From contig NZ_AYMG01000016.1 in assembly GCF_000633455.1 (NCBI RefSeq), positions 62,001 to 126,000 on the forward strand: DNA of 64,000 nt. Reading direction: 5' to 3'. The translations under genes and the position numbers were made by a program. Below are positions 19,446 through 29,105 of this stretch, in pieces. Source of the stretch: Pedobacter jeongneungensis. GTDB lineage: Bacteria > Bacteroidota > Bacteroidia > Sphingobacteriales > Sphingobacteriaceae. The first letter of the stretch is position 1; each line of letters opens with the position of its first letter. The notes beneath the pieces were generated by a model. The model was given only the letters and a program-made list of their open reading frames with translations. It had not been told where the DNA came from and did not search any database.

Positions 19446-21602
19446 CTACTCCCCCAAGGAAAGACCAACTTCAGGTAGGATTGGCAGGGTGAACCAAAAA
19501 GTACTACCTTCCCCTATCACACTCTCGGCTCCGATGCGACCGCCATGCTTTTTGACGATTTCTGAACAGATATATAAGCCCAATCCCAATCCCGTATAAG
19601 CCTTTCCTGAATGGTCAACACGGTAATAGCGATCAAAAAGATTCGGCAGGGTATCGGGCTTGATGCCGGGACCAAAATCCTTTACAGCGACTTTTACTTC
19701 CGTTTTTCCCACCTCAAGCAACAGTTCGATTACCCTTGAATCCGGCGCGTACTTCACCGCATTATTAACGAAATTAATCACCACTTGATCTATTCGGTGT
19801 TCATCGGCATTGACCATCAAATCCTGCTCACCGATTAGCTTCAGTTCATGACTACCTTCCAGACGCACATGGTTACAGCTCATAGATAACATCTGGTATA
19901 GATCAAAATTACTCCGGTCTAGCTGCAACTGGTTTTCACTCATGCGGTTCATATTGAGCAGATCATCGACTAGAACCCCCATTTTTTCAACGCTCTTACC
20001 TGCCTGCTCGATTAGCCGTGTATGCAATGGTGAAAACGGTTTATCCTTCATCCGGTCCAGCAATTGCAAAGACGCCTTCATAGCGGTAATTGGCGTTTTA
20101 AGCTCATGACTGGCAATGCTCAGAAAATCATCCTTACGCTGCTCAAAATGTTTTTCTTTGGTAATGTCTGAGGTCATGCCTACAATCCGGTCGGCGGCAC
20201 CTAAATCATTATACCTTGGTCGTCCATGCGCCTTGATCCAGTGTAAAGACCCATCGCGCCATCTGATCGGATATTCGGCATGGTAAACAGTATGATTGGC
20301 AATCGCTTGCTGCACCAGCCCCCTGACCCGTTCCCGGTGGTCTGGAAGGATGGCTTCAAAAAGATCATCATAATCAAACGCCTCACTTGCCGAAAAGCCA
20401 AAGTTTTTTTTGAACTGATCATTACTGTCCATCTTTCCCGAAGCAAAGTCTACTTCCGTTGACCCCAGATTGCTGGCGTCCAATGCGATTTCCAAACGGG
20501 TATTCACTTCCTGAAGCTGCTTTTGATAGGCCATGAGCTCATCATTGGAGGCGGTTAACTCTTCATTTATCACGGCCATTTCTTCCAAAATCTCTGCTTC
20601 CCGTATCCTGGATAACATATTCTGGGTAACATCGCTCGCCACCACGATGATACCCGAAACCGATCCGGCCACACTTGCGATCGGCTTGTAGATGACATCA
20701 AAATATCCCTGATGTACCTCTCCTTCCTGATTCGAAGGTCCTTTCACTCCATAGCCGGTGTGGGAGATCCCTTCATCAATGACCCTGCGGATCAGATCCA
20801 CATAGGGATGTCCGGTCAGTTCAGGGCGTGCTTCAAGTAGCGGAAGTCCGATCACCCGCTCGGTCTGTCCCCAGATTTTAAGCATCTGGACGTTCGCCTG
20901 CTCAATGACCATATCCGCTCCGCGATAAATCGCAATCGCTACCGGAGCATTGTCCACCAGTGTTCTAAAACGGGCCTCACTGTCAGTAAGTTCAAGGTTA
21001 ATCTGTTGCAGTTCTTGCTGGAAGATCATTAATTTTTCGTTCGCGAGCTGATATTCTTCATTTAGCACGGCAAGGGCATCGTTGGCGGTCTGATATTCCT
21101 CGTTGAGTGCAGCTAGGTCCTCATTGCTCGCCTGGTATTCTTCATTAATGGCCGTAAGCTCCTCGCTCAGCTGATGCTCGATCCTGGATTTTTCAGCCAC
21201 GACAAGCTGAGCCGCCATACGGTCGGAAACCTCAAAAGCGGTATGCAGGATATAACGGGTACTCCCATCGCCGCCCAGGATAGCCTTGTACTCAAAATCG
21301 AAATAAAATAGTTGCAAGCGCCCATCCACGTGTAATTCTGAGGGCACATTTTTGTCCATATAGGTTTCTCCGCTAAGCCATACCTTTTTCAGTATGCCAA
21401 CAAACGGCTGACCTTTTAATTCGGGAACCGCATCTTCCAGCGATTGGCCAATGACAGCCTTCCCCTTTCCCCATAATTTAAGCATCGCGGCATTTGCACT
21501 GAGAATATGAATATTTTCTCCGCCATATACCGCTGTAGCGTTGGGAGAAGAAAACAGAACACTTAAGAGATCTTCAGGTTTGATGTATTGCGGAGCATTC
21601 AT
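19446..21602 (-). CDS. multi-PAS sensor histidine kinase
   Basis: About 718 residues from MNAPQYIK; an upstream in-frame start at 21665 is less likely. There is no TM segment, so it is a cytosolic sensor. The order is a PAS domain (about 15-130), a heptad-like coiled coil rich in LNEEYQxAN repeats, a second PAS (about 215-335), another coiled coil and a third PAS (about 375-490). HisKA follows with SIASHELKTPITAMK, then HATPase_c with N-box FVNNAVKYAPD, G1 DFGPGI and G2 GLGLGLYI. All catalytic boxes are intact. It pairs with the receiver downstream. Confidence 0.9.
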   Translation of the reverse strand: MNAPQYIKPEDLLSVLFSSPNATAVYGGENIHILSANAAMLKLWGKGKAVIGQSLEDAVPELKGQPFVGILKKVWLSGETYMDKNVPSELHVDGRLQLFYFDFEYKAILGGDGSTRYILHTAFEVSDRMAAQLVVAEKSRIEHQLSEELTAINEEYQASNEDLAALNEEYQTANDALAVLNEEYQLANEKLMIFQQELQQINLELTDSEARFRTLVDNAPVAIAIYRGADMVIEQANVQMLKIWGQTERVIGLPLLEARPELTGHPYVDLIRRVIDEGISHTGYGVKGPSNQEGEVHQGYFDVIYKPIASVAGSVSGIIVVASDVTQNMLSRIREAEILEEMAVINEELTASNDELMAYQKQLQEVNTRLEIALDASNLGSTEVDFASGKMDSNDQFKKNFGFSASEAFDYDDLFEAILPDHRERVRGLVQQAIANHTVYHAEYPIRWRDGSLHWIKAHGRPRYNDLGAADRIVGMTSDITKEKHFEQRKDDFLSIASHELKTPITAMKASLQLLDRMKDKPFSPLHTRLIEQAGKSVEKMGVLVDDLLNMNRMSENQLQLDRSNFDLYQMLSMSCNHVRLEGSHELKLIGEQDLMVNADEHRIDQVVINFVNNAVKYAPDSRVIELLLEVGKTEVKVAVKDFGPGIKPDTLPNLFDRYYRVDHSGKAYTGLGLGLYICSEIVKKHGGRIGAESVIGEGSTFWFTLPILPEVGLSLGE

Positions 21603-21777
21603 ATATTGCGAAAACGAATAGACCCAAATATACCGATATTTACCATTCTGACAAGTTAAGCCCATAGCGTATAAGAGTATTTAATATGGGAGGTTTCCAA
21701 ATAGTGTGACTACGTGATCATTGCATCTTTACCAAATTCCATCAAAAGAAAAAGCTTGACTGCGAATCCTATTGCCC

Positions 21778-22383
21778 TTACTGGCCTGGGATTTGAAAGA
21801 TACACCTCAGAGCCAGCACTGCCTGCCGAAGTGTCGTCTTGACACTACCCAGTGGCATATTGAGGTGTTCTGCAATTTCAGCGTGGGAGTAACCCTTATA
21901 ATAACAAAGATCAATCAATAACCGCTGACGATGGGATAGGCCATCAATGAGTTTTTTCATTCCCAGGGTATCGGTATTAAATGAATAAGAATAACTATTT
22001 AATAACAGGGCTGCATCTTCCAGCACCATTCCACATTTATCCTGCCTGGTTGATTTTAGCCGCAGGTGATCAATTGCTGTATTGCGGGCAATATTAAGCA
22101 TCCAGGTAAACAGCCTTGCTCGGCCTTCATCATAACTACTAAAATTTCTTTTGATTTTGATAAAGACATCCTGAAGCAAGTCCTCAGCGGTCTCCTGCTG
22201 ATTGACGATTTTAAAAATCACACCAAATAAACTCCCGCAATACTGATCGTACAGCGTGTTGAAGACCTGGATTTGTTCAAGACGCAAGCCAGAGATCAGT
22301 TCGCGTTCGGTGTGGCGCTTAACCATAACAGTCGCTACAGCATTTTTATCTTTACTAATAGGGTCGGGAAAAACTTTAATCAT
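21778..22383 (-). CDS. ECF-type RNA polymerase sigma factor
   Basis: About 201 residues from MIKVFPDP; a longer in-frame start lies at 22461. Sigma region 2 is visible as FNTLYDQYCGSLFG...ETAEDLLQDVFIKI, with the DNA-melting WMLNIARNTAIDHLR. Sigma region 4 is LSHRQRLLIDLCYYKGYSHAEIA...PLGSVKTTLRQ. No anti-sigma gene is adjacent. Its target promoters cannot be told from the sequence. It lies between the kinase gene and the hydrolase on the same strand. Confidence 0.88.
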   Translation of the reverse strand: MIKVFPDPISKDKNAVATVMVKRHTERELISGLRLEQIQVFNTLYDQYCGSLFGVIFKIVNQQETAEDLLQDVFIKIKRNFSSYDEGRARLFTWMLNIARNTAIDHLRLKSTRQDKCGMVLEDAALLLNSYSYSFNTDTLGMKKLIDGLSHRQRLLIDLCYYKGYSHAEIAEHLNMPLGSVKTTLRQAVLALRCIFQIPGQ

Positions 22384-22529
22384 CGCGTTATTATATAGCG
22401 ATAACATAAAGATTGCCAATAAGTTTGTCCTACTCCTAAATGCTATTTCATTTTGCTTCAAAACAAAAAGCAGCGCTTACTGCGCTACCCTTGAATCTGT
22501 ATGAATAAATGTACCGGAAAACTTTATTG

Positions 22530-23360
22530 TTAGCCAACAAAACTGATCAAATCCGCATTCAGCTGATCTTTGGAGGTGATAAAAAGCCCGTGTGGCTCAC
22601 CCTGATAAACAATATATTTTGCGCCGGGAATCATTGCCGCAGCCTGTTCGCCAGTTGCCTTAATTGGCACCGTCTGATCTTCATCCCCATGGATAACCAA
22701 GGTTGGAACATTTATGGAAAGAATATCCTTCCGCAAGTCAGTTGACGAGAAAGCAACTGCACAACCCAAGGTAGATTTCAGCGTTGCCTGCATCGCAAAC
22801 ATAAGGTCCGTGCTTAGACGCTCTTCGCTAACCGGCTTATTTAAAAGCCCAACGCCATAAAACTGTTTACCGAAACCTCCTAGAAACCCCGGACGATCAG
22901 CCTGTATACCAGCCGCGATCTCATCGATTTTCTCCTGTGGTACCCCATCTGGATTGTCTTCGGTCTGAAGCATGTATGGTGCGATAGAACTCACCAGAAC
23001 TGCTTTTGCAATACCTTTGCCCCCATGTCTGCTAAAGTATTTTACGACTTCGCCACCACCCATTGAAAAGCCAACCAGTATTGCATTTTCGAGTTGAAGG
23101 TCATCTATGATCGCCTTCAGGTCATCTGCTAATGTGTCGTAATCATAGCCTGATAAAGGTTTATCTGATTTACCAAAGCCTCTTCTGTCATAGGCTATGC
23201 AGCGATAACCTGCATCTGTCAGCGCGGCCACCTGGTAATCCCACATTTGATGATCCAGTGGCCATCCATGGATAAGCACAATAGGGGTACCCGCACCCAG
23301 ATCCTGATAATATAAATTTACTTCCTGGCCATCCTGGCTTTTTGATTTTATAAATTTCAT
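22530..23360 (-). CDS. alpha/beta hydrolase (non-heme chloroperoxidase type)
   Basis: The protein has 276 residues. It carries the oxyanion motif HGWPLDHQMW, AYDRRGFGKSD, the nucleophile elbow GFSMGGGE (Ser about 100), an acid in VIHGDEDQ and the catalytic His in GEPHGLF. This pattern is that of cofactor-free haloperoxidase/esterase proteins such as arylesterases. It is about 275 residues in the family, as here. It is monocistronic. Confidence 0.87.
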   Translation of the reverse strand: MKFIKSKSQDGQEVNLYYQDLGAGTPIVLIHGWPLDHQMWDYQVAALTDAGYRCIAYDRRGFGKSDKPLSGYDYDTLADDLKAIIDDLQLENAILVGFSMGGGEVVKYFSRHGGKGIAKAVLVSSIAPYMLQTEDNPDGVPQEKIDEIAAGIQADRPGFLGGFGKQFYGVGLLNKPVSEERLSTDLMFAMQATLKSTLGCAVAFSSTDLRKDILSINVPTLVIHGDEDQTVPIKATGEQAAAMIPGAKYIVYQGEPHGLFITSKDQLNADLISFVG

Positions 23361-23874
23361 GTCTTTATTTTTAAAGGTTTAATCTTAAAATAAACAATCA
23401 AGTAAATATTATGTTTACAGAACAATACTTCAAAATGTTTTAAAACAGATTAAAAATCTATTTCACAATTAACTGTATAACAATGGCTTTACTAAAAAAT
23501 GTGTGAAAACTATATGTTTTAATAATCAGTACCTTTAATGGTATTGAAAAATTCAAGTTGTTTAGACATAAATGAAATAATTAAAATGATCATGCAAAAA
23601 ATTGAAGTACTGCTCTATGGATCAAAAAATTAGGCTATTATCTGCGAGGGTTTTCCACCTATGCTAACCTTTCGGGCTGGAAGCATGGATAGAAAAATCG
23701 TTATTCTAAACTAAATGGAAAAATATTTATTTTCATTCACCAGCAAATAACCTTTGGACCAGACCATTGCTTATTAAACTTTAAGATTTGCACAACTCGC
23801 TGATAATAAATAAGAAAAATAAAACTATTCACCTTTGTTTAGGTTACTTAAAGACATTTACACAACCTAATAGG
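23361..23874. other. AT-rich intergenic region between divergent genes
   Basis: About 510 bases upstream of both the hydrolase (minus) and the DUF892 protein (plus). It should contain both promoters. No gene or clear hairpin is visible. Confidence 0.45.
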
Positions 23875-24432
23875 ATGGCCACAGCAAAAACAGCAGCGAA
23901 GACTGCAACGAAAAAGACGGGTAATACCGGTAAAATGGAAAATTCAGAATTTCATGAATTTTTTATTGATGAATTAAAGGATATTTATTGGGCGGAGAAA
24001 CACTTGGTGAAGGCGCTTCCAAAGATGAAAAAAGCAGCAACTAGCGAAGGACTGGCATCAGCTTTTGGAAAACACACTTCGGAAACCCAGGAACATATCG
24101 CTACCTTGGAAGAAGTTTTTAACTTACTGGGTGAAAAAGCTGCTGCTAAAAAGTGTGATGCAATGGCCGGACTGTTGGAAGAAGCAGACAGCATCATTGA
24201 AGATACCGAGAAAGGAACAATGGTCAGGGATGCTGGCTTAATCTTAGCTGCCCAAAAAGTAGAGCATTATGAGATTGCAACCTATGGCACACTACGTGTA
24301 TTCGCAGAAAGCATGGGGCATGATGATGTGGTAACCTTACTAACCAAAACCTTAGACAATGAAAAAGCGACTGATTTAGCGCTTACAGAGATTGCGGTAG
24401 GTGCAGTTAATGCCCAGGCAGCTGAGGAATAA
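23875..24432 (+). CDS. DUF892 ferritin-like protein (YciE/YciF family)
   Basis: About 185 residues from MATAKTAAKTATKK; the Lys/Ala-rich start resembles a histone-tail-like leader. The four-helix ferritin-like core has EFFIDELKDIYWAEKHLVKALPKM, HTSETQEHIATLEEVF and QKVEHYEIATYG, with Glu/His residues placed for a di-metal site. The family is linked to general stress responses in bacteria. A terminator hairpin follows 26 bases after the stop. Confidence 0.87.
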   Translation: MATAKTAAKTATKKTGNTGKMENSEFHEFFIDELKDIYWAEKHLVKALPKMKKAATSEGLASAFGKHTSETQEHIATLEEVFNLLGEKAAAKKCDAMAGLLEEADSIIEDTEKGTMVRDAGLILAAQKVEHYEIATYGTLRVFAESMGHDDVVTLLTKTLDNEKATDLALTEIAVGAVNAQAAEE

Positions 24433-24458
24433 AAGCAAACTGTTCCCAACAAAACTAT

Positions 24459-24495
24459 AAGCTATGGTGCTGAAAAGAGCCATGGCTTTTTTTTT
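24459..24495 (+). terminator. intrinsic terminator after the DUF892 gene
   Basis: AAGCTATGG pairs with CCATGGCTT (with a G-U) around a loop of about ten bases and is followed by T9. It argues that the amylase begins at the later ATG 24536, not at 24464 inside the hairpin. Confidence 0.75.
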
Positions 24496-24535
24496 AGGAG
24501 TTCTTACAGATGAATTACCCAAACAAAACCTCAAT

Positions 24536-26020
24536 ATGGAAAATTTTACAATGTTACAATATTTTCAGTGGTATTATCCCGCTGATGGTAGTCTATGGAA
24601 TAAGATGAAAACGGAAGCCGTCGAACTAAAAGCCTTCGGGATAGATACGCTATGGCTTCCACCCGCTCACAAAGGCATGGAAGGCAAGACTTCTGCAGGT
24701 TACGACGTTTATGACCATTACGATCTCGGTGAATTTGACCAGAAAGGAAGTGTGGAAACAAAGTATGGCACCCGGGAAGAACTGCTTGAAGCAGTAAAGA
24801 CGGCACAGCGGGCGGGTTTACAAGTGTACATGGACATTGTGCTCAATCACCTTGGCGGCGCTGATGAAACTGAAAATGTGCAGGTGAGAAAAGTGAATCC
24901 GAAAAACCGTCTGGAATTCACTTCAGACACCTACGAAATCGAAGCTTATACCAAATTTACCTTTCCTGGCCGGGCTGGCAAATATTCGGCGTTTCAATGG
25001 GACTGGCAGTGTTTTACAGGCATAGATTTTGACCAGGCCAAGAATGAATCCGCTATCTTTTCAATTCAAAACCAGTTTGGTGAAGGTTGGCAGGACATAC
25101 TGGATGAGGAAAACGGAAACTATGACTACCTCATGCTGGCCGATATCGATTTTAGGAATCCAAGTGTAACACAAGAGCTCAAGCAATGGGGTGAATGGTT
25201 TCACCAGACCGTAAATTTTGATGGGTTTAGGCTAGATGCCATCAAGCACATGCCAGCGAGCTTTTTTAATGATTGGCTTGATCATATGCGGGCAGTTACT
25301 CAAAAAGAACTTTTCACCGTTGGAGAGTACTGGTCACCAGGCAAGCTCGATGATATGCTAGCCTACATTGAGGCGACAGGCGGGCGGATGTCTCTTTTTG
25401 ATGCCTGCTTACAGGGCAACTTTTCTCAGGCATCCAAACAGGGAAGCGAATATGATATTTCCAAAATTTTTGAGGATACGCTTGTACAAAGCCGCCCGGA
25501 ACTGGCAGTAACATTGGTTGAAAACCACGATACCCAACCGCTTCAGTCTTTAGAGCAGACCGTGGAATACTGGTTCAGGCCCTTGGCTTATGCAATGATT
25601 CTGCTTCGGGGAACAGGCTATCCTTGTATATTTTATCCGGATTTATACGGAGCAAGTTATTGTGATGAGGGAAAGGATGGCGAAAAACACGAAATCACCC
25701 TGGAAGCAGTCCCCCAAATCCAGACGATGCTGGGACTACGTAAAAATAATCTTTATGGTCAGCAACGTAACTATCTTGATCACCCCAATTGTATTGGCTG
25801 GACTCTGGATGGCGAGGATGAAAGACCCGGTTCTGGAATAGCAGTTATTTTGTCGAATTCGGAAGAAGGTTATAAGGATATGGAAATGGGCGAAAAGTTT
25901 GCAGGTAAGGTATTTGTGGACAGATTGGGTAGTGTGGAAGCCGAAGTAACCATCAATACAGCGGGTTGGGGAAGATTTTATTGCAGTGGTGGCGCAGTCT
26001 CAGCCTACACGGCAAACTAG
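24536..26020 (+). CDS. cytoplasmic alpha-amylase (GH13)
   Basis: About 494 residues from MENFTMLQYFQWYYPADG, the typical start of the intracellular AmyA/AmyS amylase branch. No signal peptide is present. GH13 regions are DIVLNHLGG (region I), GFRLDAIKH (nucleophile Asp), FTVGEYW (acid/base Glu) and VENHDTQ (stabilising Asp). Length fits the family (480-515). It hydrolyses alpha-1,4-glucan and may work with the GH15 enzyme at 3249-4988 in glycogen or maltodextrin turnover, which is inference. Confidence 0.92.
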   Translation: MENFTMLQYFQWYYPADGSLWNKMKTEAVELKAFGIDTLWLPPAHKGMEGKTSAGYDVYDHYDLGEFDQKGSVETKYGTREELLEAVKTAQRAGLQVYMDIVLNHLGGADETENVQVRKVNPKNRLEFTSDTYEIEAYTKFTFPGRAGKYSAFQWDWQCFTGIDFDQAKNESAIFSIQNQFGEGWQDILDEENGNYDYLMLADIDFRNPSVTQELKQWGEWFHQTVNFDGFRLDAIKHMPASFFNDWLDHMRAVTQKELFTVGEYWSPGKLDDMLAYIEATGGRMSLFDACLQGNFSQASKQGSEYDISKIFEDTLVQSRPELAVTLVENHDTQPLQSLEQTVEYWFRPLAYAMILLRGTGYPCIFYPDLYGASYCDEGKDGEKHEITLEAVPQIQTMLGLRKNNLYGQQRNYLDHPNCIGWTLDGEDERPGSGIAVILSNSEEGYKDMEMGEKFAGKVFVDRLGSVEAEVTINTAGWGRFYCSGGAVSAYTAN

Positions 26021-26494
26021 CGTTTATTAGAAGGCAAATATCCAAAAAACTTTTAGAATTGATTTGGGATCTTCTCATCATTACCCATTTTGATGAAAAT
26101 AGCATGGCAAAACGAATAAATAATATTCAACAGATCAGGTAAATCACACGCTAGATACCCACTTGAGAAAGATCTGAGGTGCAAAGTACTAAATACAAAC
26201 AAATCCGTATGCATGACCACAACACCTCGCCAAAAATTTATGTTCGTTAGGTCACTCTTCCAAAACTGTAAAGTATAAAAGTGTATAAGGAGCTTAAAAG
26301 GCGCTAAAAAAATCAGAGTTACAATTTTAATTGGAACGGCTTCGCATTACTAATAATTTTGATAAAAAGATGTTTTAATCAGTTGTCAAACTTATTCATC
26401 CTTTGTGCACGCGAGTGCCCGCCCGTCTGATGCGCAGCATCAGCGGGCGACCCGGGCTTCGGGGGCAAAGCCAAAAGCTGAAAGCAAAAAGCGT
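26021..26494. other. intergenic region with a strong hairpin
   Basis: No gene. The notable structure is an imperfect stem at 26420-26449, CGCCCG-T-CTGATGC against GCATCAG-CGGGCG around a GCA loop. The base composition changes from AT-rich to more GC-rich at about 26400, so the left end of the acquired element may lie here. Confidence 0.5.
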
Positions 26495-26725
26495 TCAGTC
26501 TTTAGTGAAGGTATTAACAAAAAGCAGGTCCACCGCTAATTTGAATTTTTCATCTGTGGACGCCTCCTGCGCGTATTTTACGATGCGGTCGGTCACAAAA
26601 AGCGAAGTATAAGAAAAGAAGAGTTTTTAGGAAAACAGCTTTCTATCTATCCGCAGCTGCTTTTCATACTTGCTTAAAATTTCGGCGGTCAGCTTGGACA
26701 GGCTGAGCCAATAACCAAAGGACAT
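26495..26725 (-). pseudogene. relic of a coding region at the element's left side
   Basis: One minus frame reads MSFGYWLSLSKLTAEILSKY, then an in-frame TAA, then FVTDRIVKYAQEASTDEKFK to a TGA at 26495. The composition is strongly protein-like, and the frame is continuous apart from the stop. I do not recognise the family. It may be a decayed gene of the conjugative element. Confidence 0.35.
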
Positions 26726-26883
26726 AAAGCCATGTGACCACTCCTTTTAGTAATGGCTTGTGTCTGCTGAAAAATGCGCACAAAACTCAGAAATATGGGC
26801 GAGCAAATCCCCGATTTTTCAGGGAAAAGTCCATGTATAAGGCAGGCTTTTGCATGGGCTGAAAGTTAGCCTGAGCGCTTCCA

Positions 26884-27960
26884 TCAGTTTAGCATTTGTG
26901 GCCCATTTTTCGCAAAGCCCATACATAAATCAAAGGTGCTTTGGTTGTGGCGCATCCCTGACCCCTGCAACACCGATTTTAATTTACGCTCTTCATTACC
27001 ATAATCCTTCACGTTCTGATGATATCCCGTCACTGCATTATAAGCCCCGAACAATGTGCCCTTGGTGGTATCCATTTTTTGGCTATCGCTTGTCAGGGCG
27101 TAATCCAAAACGCTATCCACGGTATTCAGGTAAAGCGAAGATAGGGCATCGGGGTTACCTATGCGCAAAGCTTCCACCGTTTCGGGATTTGGTGCAAGGG
27201 CTAACTGAATGAGCTTTTTTAACTGCGGGTCAGAAATTTTAACCCTGCTCCAATGGTTGAACACTTGCTCAAGTTCCTCTGCTAAGGCATTGCTCATCCC
27301 CATTAACCGATGCGCCTGTTTGAGCCTTTCCGATGCGCCAGTGGTATGGCGGATGCGAAGGGCATTTACATAATTTTTCATGGCGGCATTGAGCGTATTC
27401 TGACAGACAATGCGCACGGGGGTAAAAGCGGCGGTAATGCTGCCGCTTCCGTCATGGGTCGTGGATAAAAACAAATATTTCTCGATGCAATCGTTTCGTC
27501 CGATGCGGATATAATCAGGCAGTTTAGCGGTAATAAAAATACGCTCTCCCCGACCTAAACAGCCTGCGGTCTCGTATTTTATCCCGTCTCCACCCCCTAC
27601 GATGGCATCAAAAAAAGCAAAGGCATCCCTGTTCTGCACGATTTGGTAATCCTTGCCCACTACACCCAAAACCTGCTGGGTGTCCGCCCGGACGGTGGCG
27701 AAGGCATCGTTTACTTTTATCGCTTCATGCTGATTGCCGAGATAAATCGTGTCCGTATTTTGGAGTAAATCCATACCCAAGGCATTGGGCGTAAATAGCG
27801 GGCGTTTTTCCACCTCAAAATCCAGTCCCGCAAAACCAATCGCTTCACTGCTGGTCGGGTAATCTTCCACGATGGTGCCAAGTGAATGCCAAGCCTTTTG
27901 CTTCACGGAGAAAAAAGCATGTTTTCCCGTCCGCTCATTATAATCTAAGTTGTGTCCCAT
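26884..27960 (-). CDS. DUF932 domain-containing protein
   Basis: About 358 residues from MGHNLDYNERTGKHAFF; this ATG is five bases after the stop of the small upstream ORF. The WHSLG, KDYQIVQNRDAFAFFD and TPVRIVCQNTLNAA segments are DUF932 signatures. These proteins, sometimes called phage/plasmid-like protein TIGR03299, are common on plasmids, phages and conjugative elements; the molecular function is unsettled. It heads towards the left side of the element. Confidence 0.85.
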   Translation of the reverse strand: MGHNLDYNERTGKHAFFSVKQKAWHSLGTIVEDYPTSSEAIGFAGLDFEVEKRPLFTPNALGMDLLQNTDTIYLGNQHEAIKVNDAFATVRADTQQVLGVVGKDYQIVQNRDAFAFFDAIVGGGDGIKYETAGCLGRGERIFITAKLPDYIRIGRNDCIEKYLFLSTTHDGSGSITAAFTPVRIVCQNTLNAAMKNYVNALRIRHTTGASERLKQAHRLMGMSNALAEELEQVFNHWSRVKISDPQLKKLIQLALAPNPETVEALRIGNPDALSSLYLNTVDSVLDYALTSDSQKMDTTKGTLFGAYNAVTGYHQNVKDYGNEERKLKSVLQGSGMRHNQSTFDLCMGFAKNGPQMLN

Positions 27961-27964
27961 GGCT

Positions 27965-28144
27965 TTAAAATTTAGGTTTGTCTTCACTGACATCAAAAAG
28001 GCGACCTTCCAAAAAGTCTACGTTTTTGGTATTGGGCAGAATGCAACGCCCATCGGTCAAGATTTCGTTAATGGATTGATGGATATTTGCGTGCGCCAAA
28101 CTTAAGGTTGCCTGCAGCACGATGTATATTTCCTGCGTTTTCAT
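27965..28144 (-). CDS. small conserved-looking protein upstream of DUF932
   Basis: An ATG at 28144 opens 59 codons ending with TAA, five bases before the DUF932 start. The product begins MKTQEIYIVLQATLSLAHAN and is soluble. The tight spacing and protein-like composition support a real gene in the DUF932 operon. Function is unknown. Confidence 0.5.
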   Translation of the reverse strand: MKTQEIYIVLQATLSLAHANIHQSINEILTDGRCILPNTKNVDFLEGRLFDVSEDKPKF

Positions 28145-28200
28145 AGCTAAAAAAATTAAGGTTGAAAAATTTGCCCCCGAATGCTCGGGGGCATATTGGA

Positions 28201-28695
28201 TTATTGAGGTAATACCATTTGGCTTTCGATTTCCTCACGTTTTTGCAGGCAAAGGGTCTTCACCATTTCCGCCACCGTTTTAATGATGAAAGGGTTACGG
28301 GTGATAAACTTATTGCGCACATCATCCTCTAAAATCAGCTCACAGTTCTGAAATATATCCCCGTCGGTTTCCTCGGCGTTTTCCTGTTGCGCCACCTCGA
28401 ACTTATCCAAGGTATCAATCGTTTCCACCAGTTTATCCCTTTGTTTTTTTGCTCGGCTCAACTTCTCCACGACCTTAATCGTTTCCTCCAAATTCAGCGC
28501 AGGCTTAGCTGTGGTGGCCAGTTCAGCCTTGATTTCCTTTTTTGAGGGTTCAATGGCGGGCTTATCCGCTGTTTTGGCTTCTGCCGCTTTTTCTTCCTTA
28601 ACGCTAGGCGCATTCGGGTTTACAGGGTTCACGCTTGCAGGCGTATTAGACAATTGACCGTTAGATTTTCCGTTTTCAATGATTGTAGTTTTCAT
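28201..28695 (-). CDS. conjugative-element hypothetical protein, Ala/Lys/Glu-rich
   Basis: 164 residues from MKTTIIENGK. An in-frame start at 28836 would add 47 residues of plausible composition. A low-complexity Pro/Ala/Lys/Glu region (about 15-75) precedes a helical segment with KVVEKLSRAKKQRDKLVETI, likely a coiled coil. An acidic C-terminal domain includes ILEDDVRNKFITRNPFII. This looks like the hypothetical proteins encoded near DUF932 genes on Bacteroidota elements. Role unknown. Confidence 0.6.
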   Translation of the reverse strand: MKTTIIENGKSNGQLSNTPASVNPVNPNAPSVKEEKAAEAKTADKPAIEPSKKEIKAELATTAKPALNLEETIKVVEKLSRAKKQRDKLVETIDTLDKFEVAQQENAEETDGDIFQNCELILEDDVRNKFITRNPFIIKTVAEMVKTLCLQKREEIESQMVLPQ

Positions 28696-28879
28696 GTTTT
28701 TACTATTTAAGAATTTTAAAAATTGGTTATAAATCGCGAGCGCAAACTCGATGGTTTCCGCCTTTAGCACCAGTTGCGGGCTTTGGGCATTTTGTGAGGG
28801 TGGCGGGTCTCTCCCGTTTAGTTTTTCCATGGGCAATTATTTATTTAATGCACTCGGCAGGAGCCTCCTGTCCTTTTGA

Positions 28880-29100
28880 TAAGCCCCTCACCTGACTACA
28901 ATCCTATTCCAAGGCAAGGCTTTGCCGAAAAAAAACCTCGCGAAGCGCAGCGCAGCAGGGAAGATTTTTTTCGAGCAAACCCCTTCAGGGGTTCAGCCTT
29001 GACGGGAAAAAGGATTGTTCAGAAATTTGCTTACCCAAAAGGGCGGGTGGAAACACCCAATCAGCTTAAAGGGCGAAAGCCCGGAAGAAAAAAAAAATAA
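28880..29100. repeat. hairpin-dense non-coding stretch
   Basis: Several short inverted repeats follow each other: GGCAA-GGC-TTGCC, AACCCC-TTCA-GGGGTT, GGGTG-GAAA-CACCC and GGGC-GAAA-GCCC. A 74-codon plus ORF crosses the stretch but its sequence is dominated by these repeats. It may be a structured leader or an origin-like region; the function is unknown. Confidence 0.45.
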
Positions 29101-29105
29101 AAAAA

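Noticed and set aside
23788..23874. Upstream extension of the DUF892 protein
   Set aside because: The extra 29 residues are AT-driven and do not resemble the family; the ATG at 23875 gives the expected start.
24464..24535. Upstream extension of the alpha-amylase
   Set aside because: It overlaps the terminator hairpin of the DUF892 gene, while MENFTMLQYFQWYYP at 24536 is the family start.
28876..29100. 74-codon plus ORF rich in Arg/Lys/Pro
   Set aside because: Its sequence is made of the short inverted repeats of this stretch and it has no protein-like periodicity, so I treat it as non-coding.
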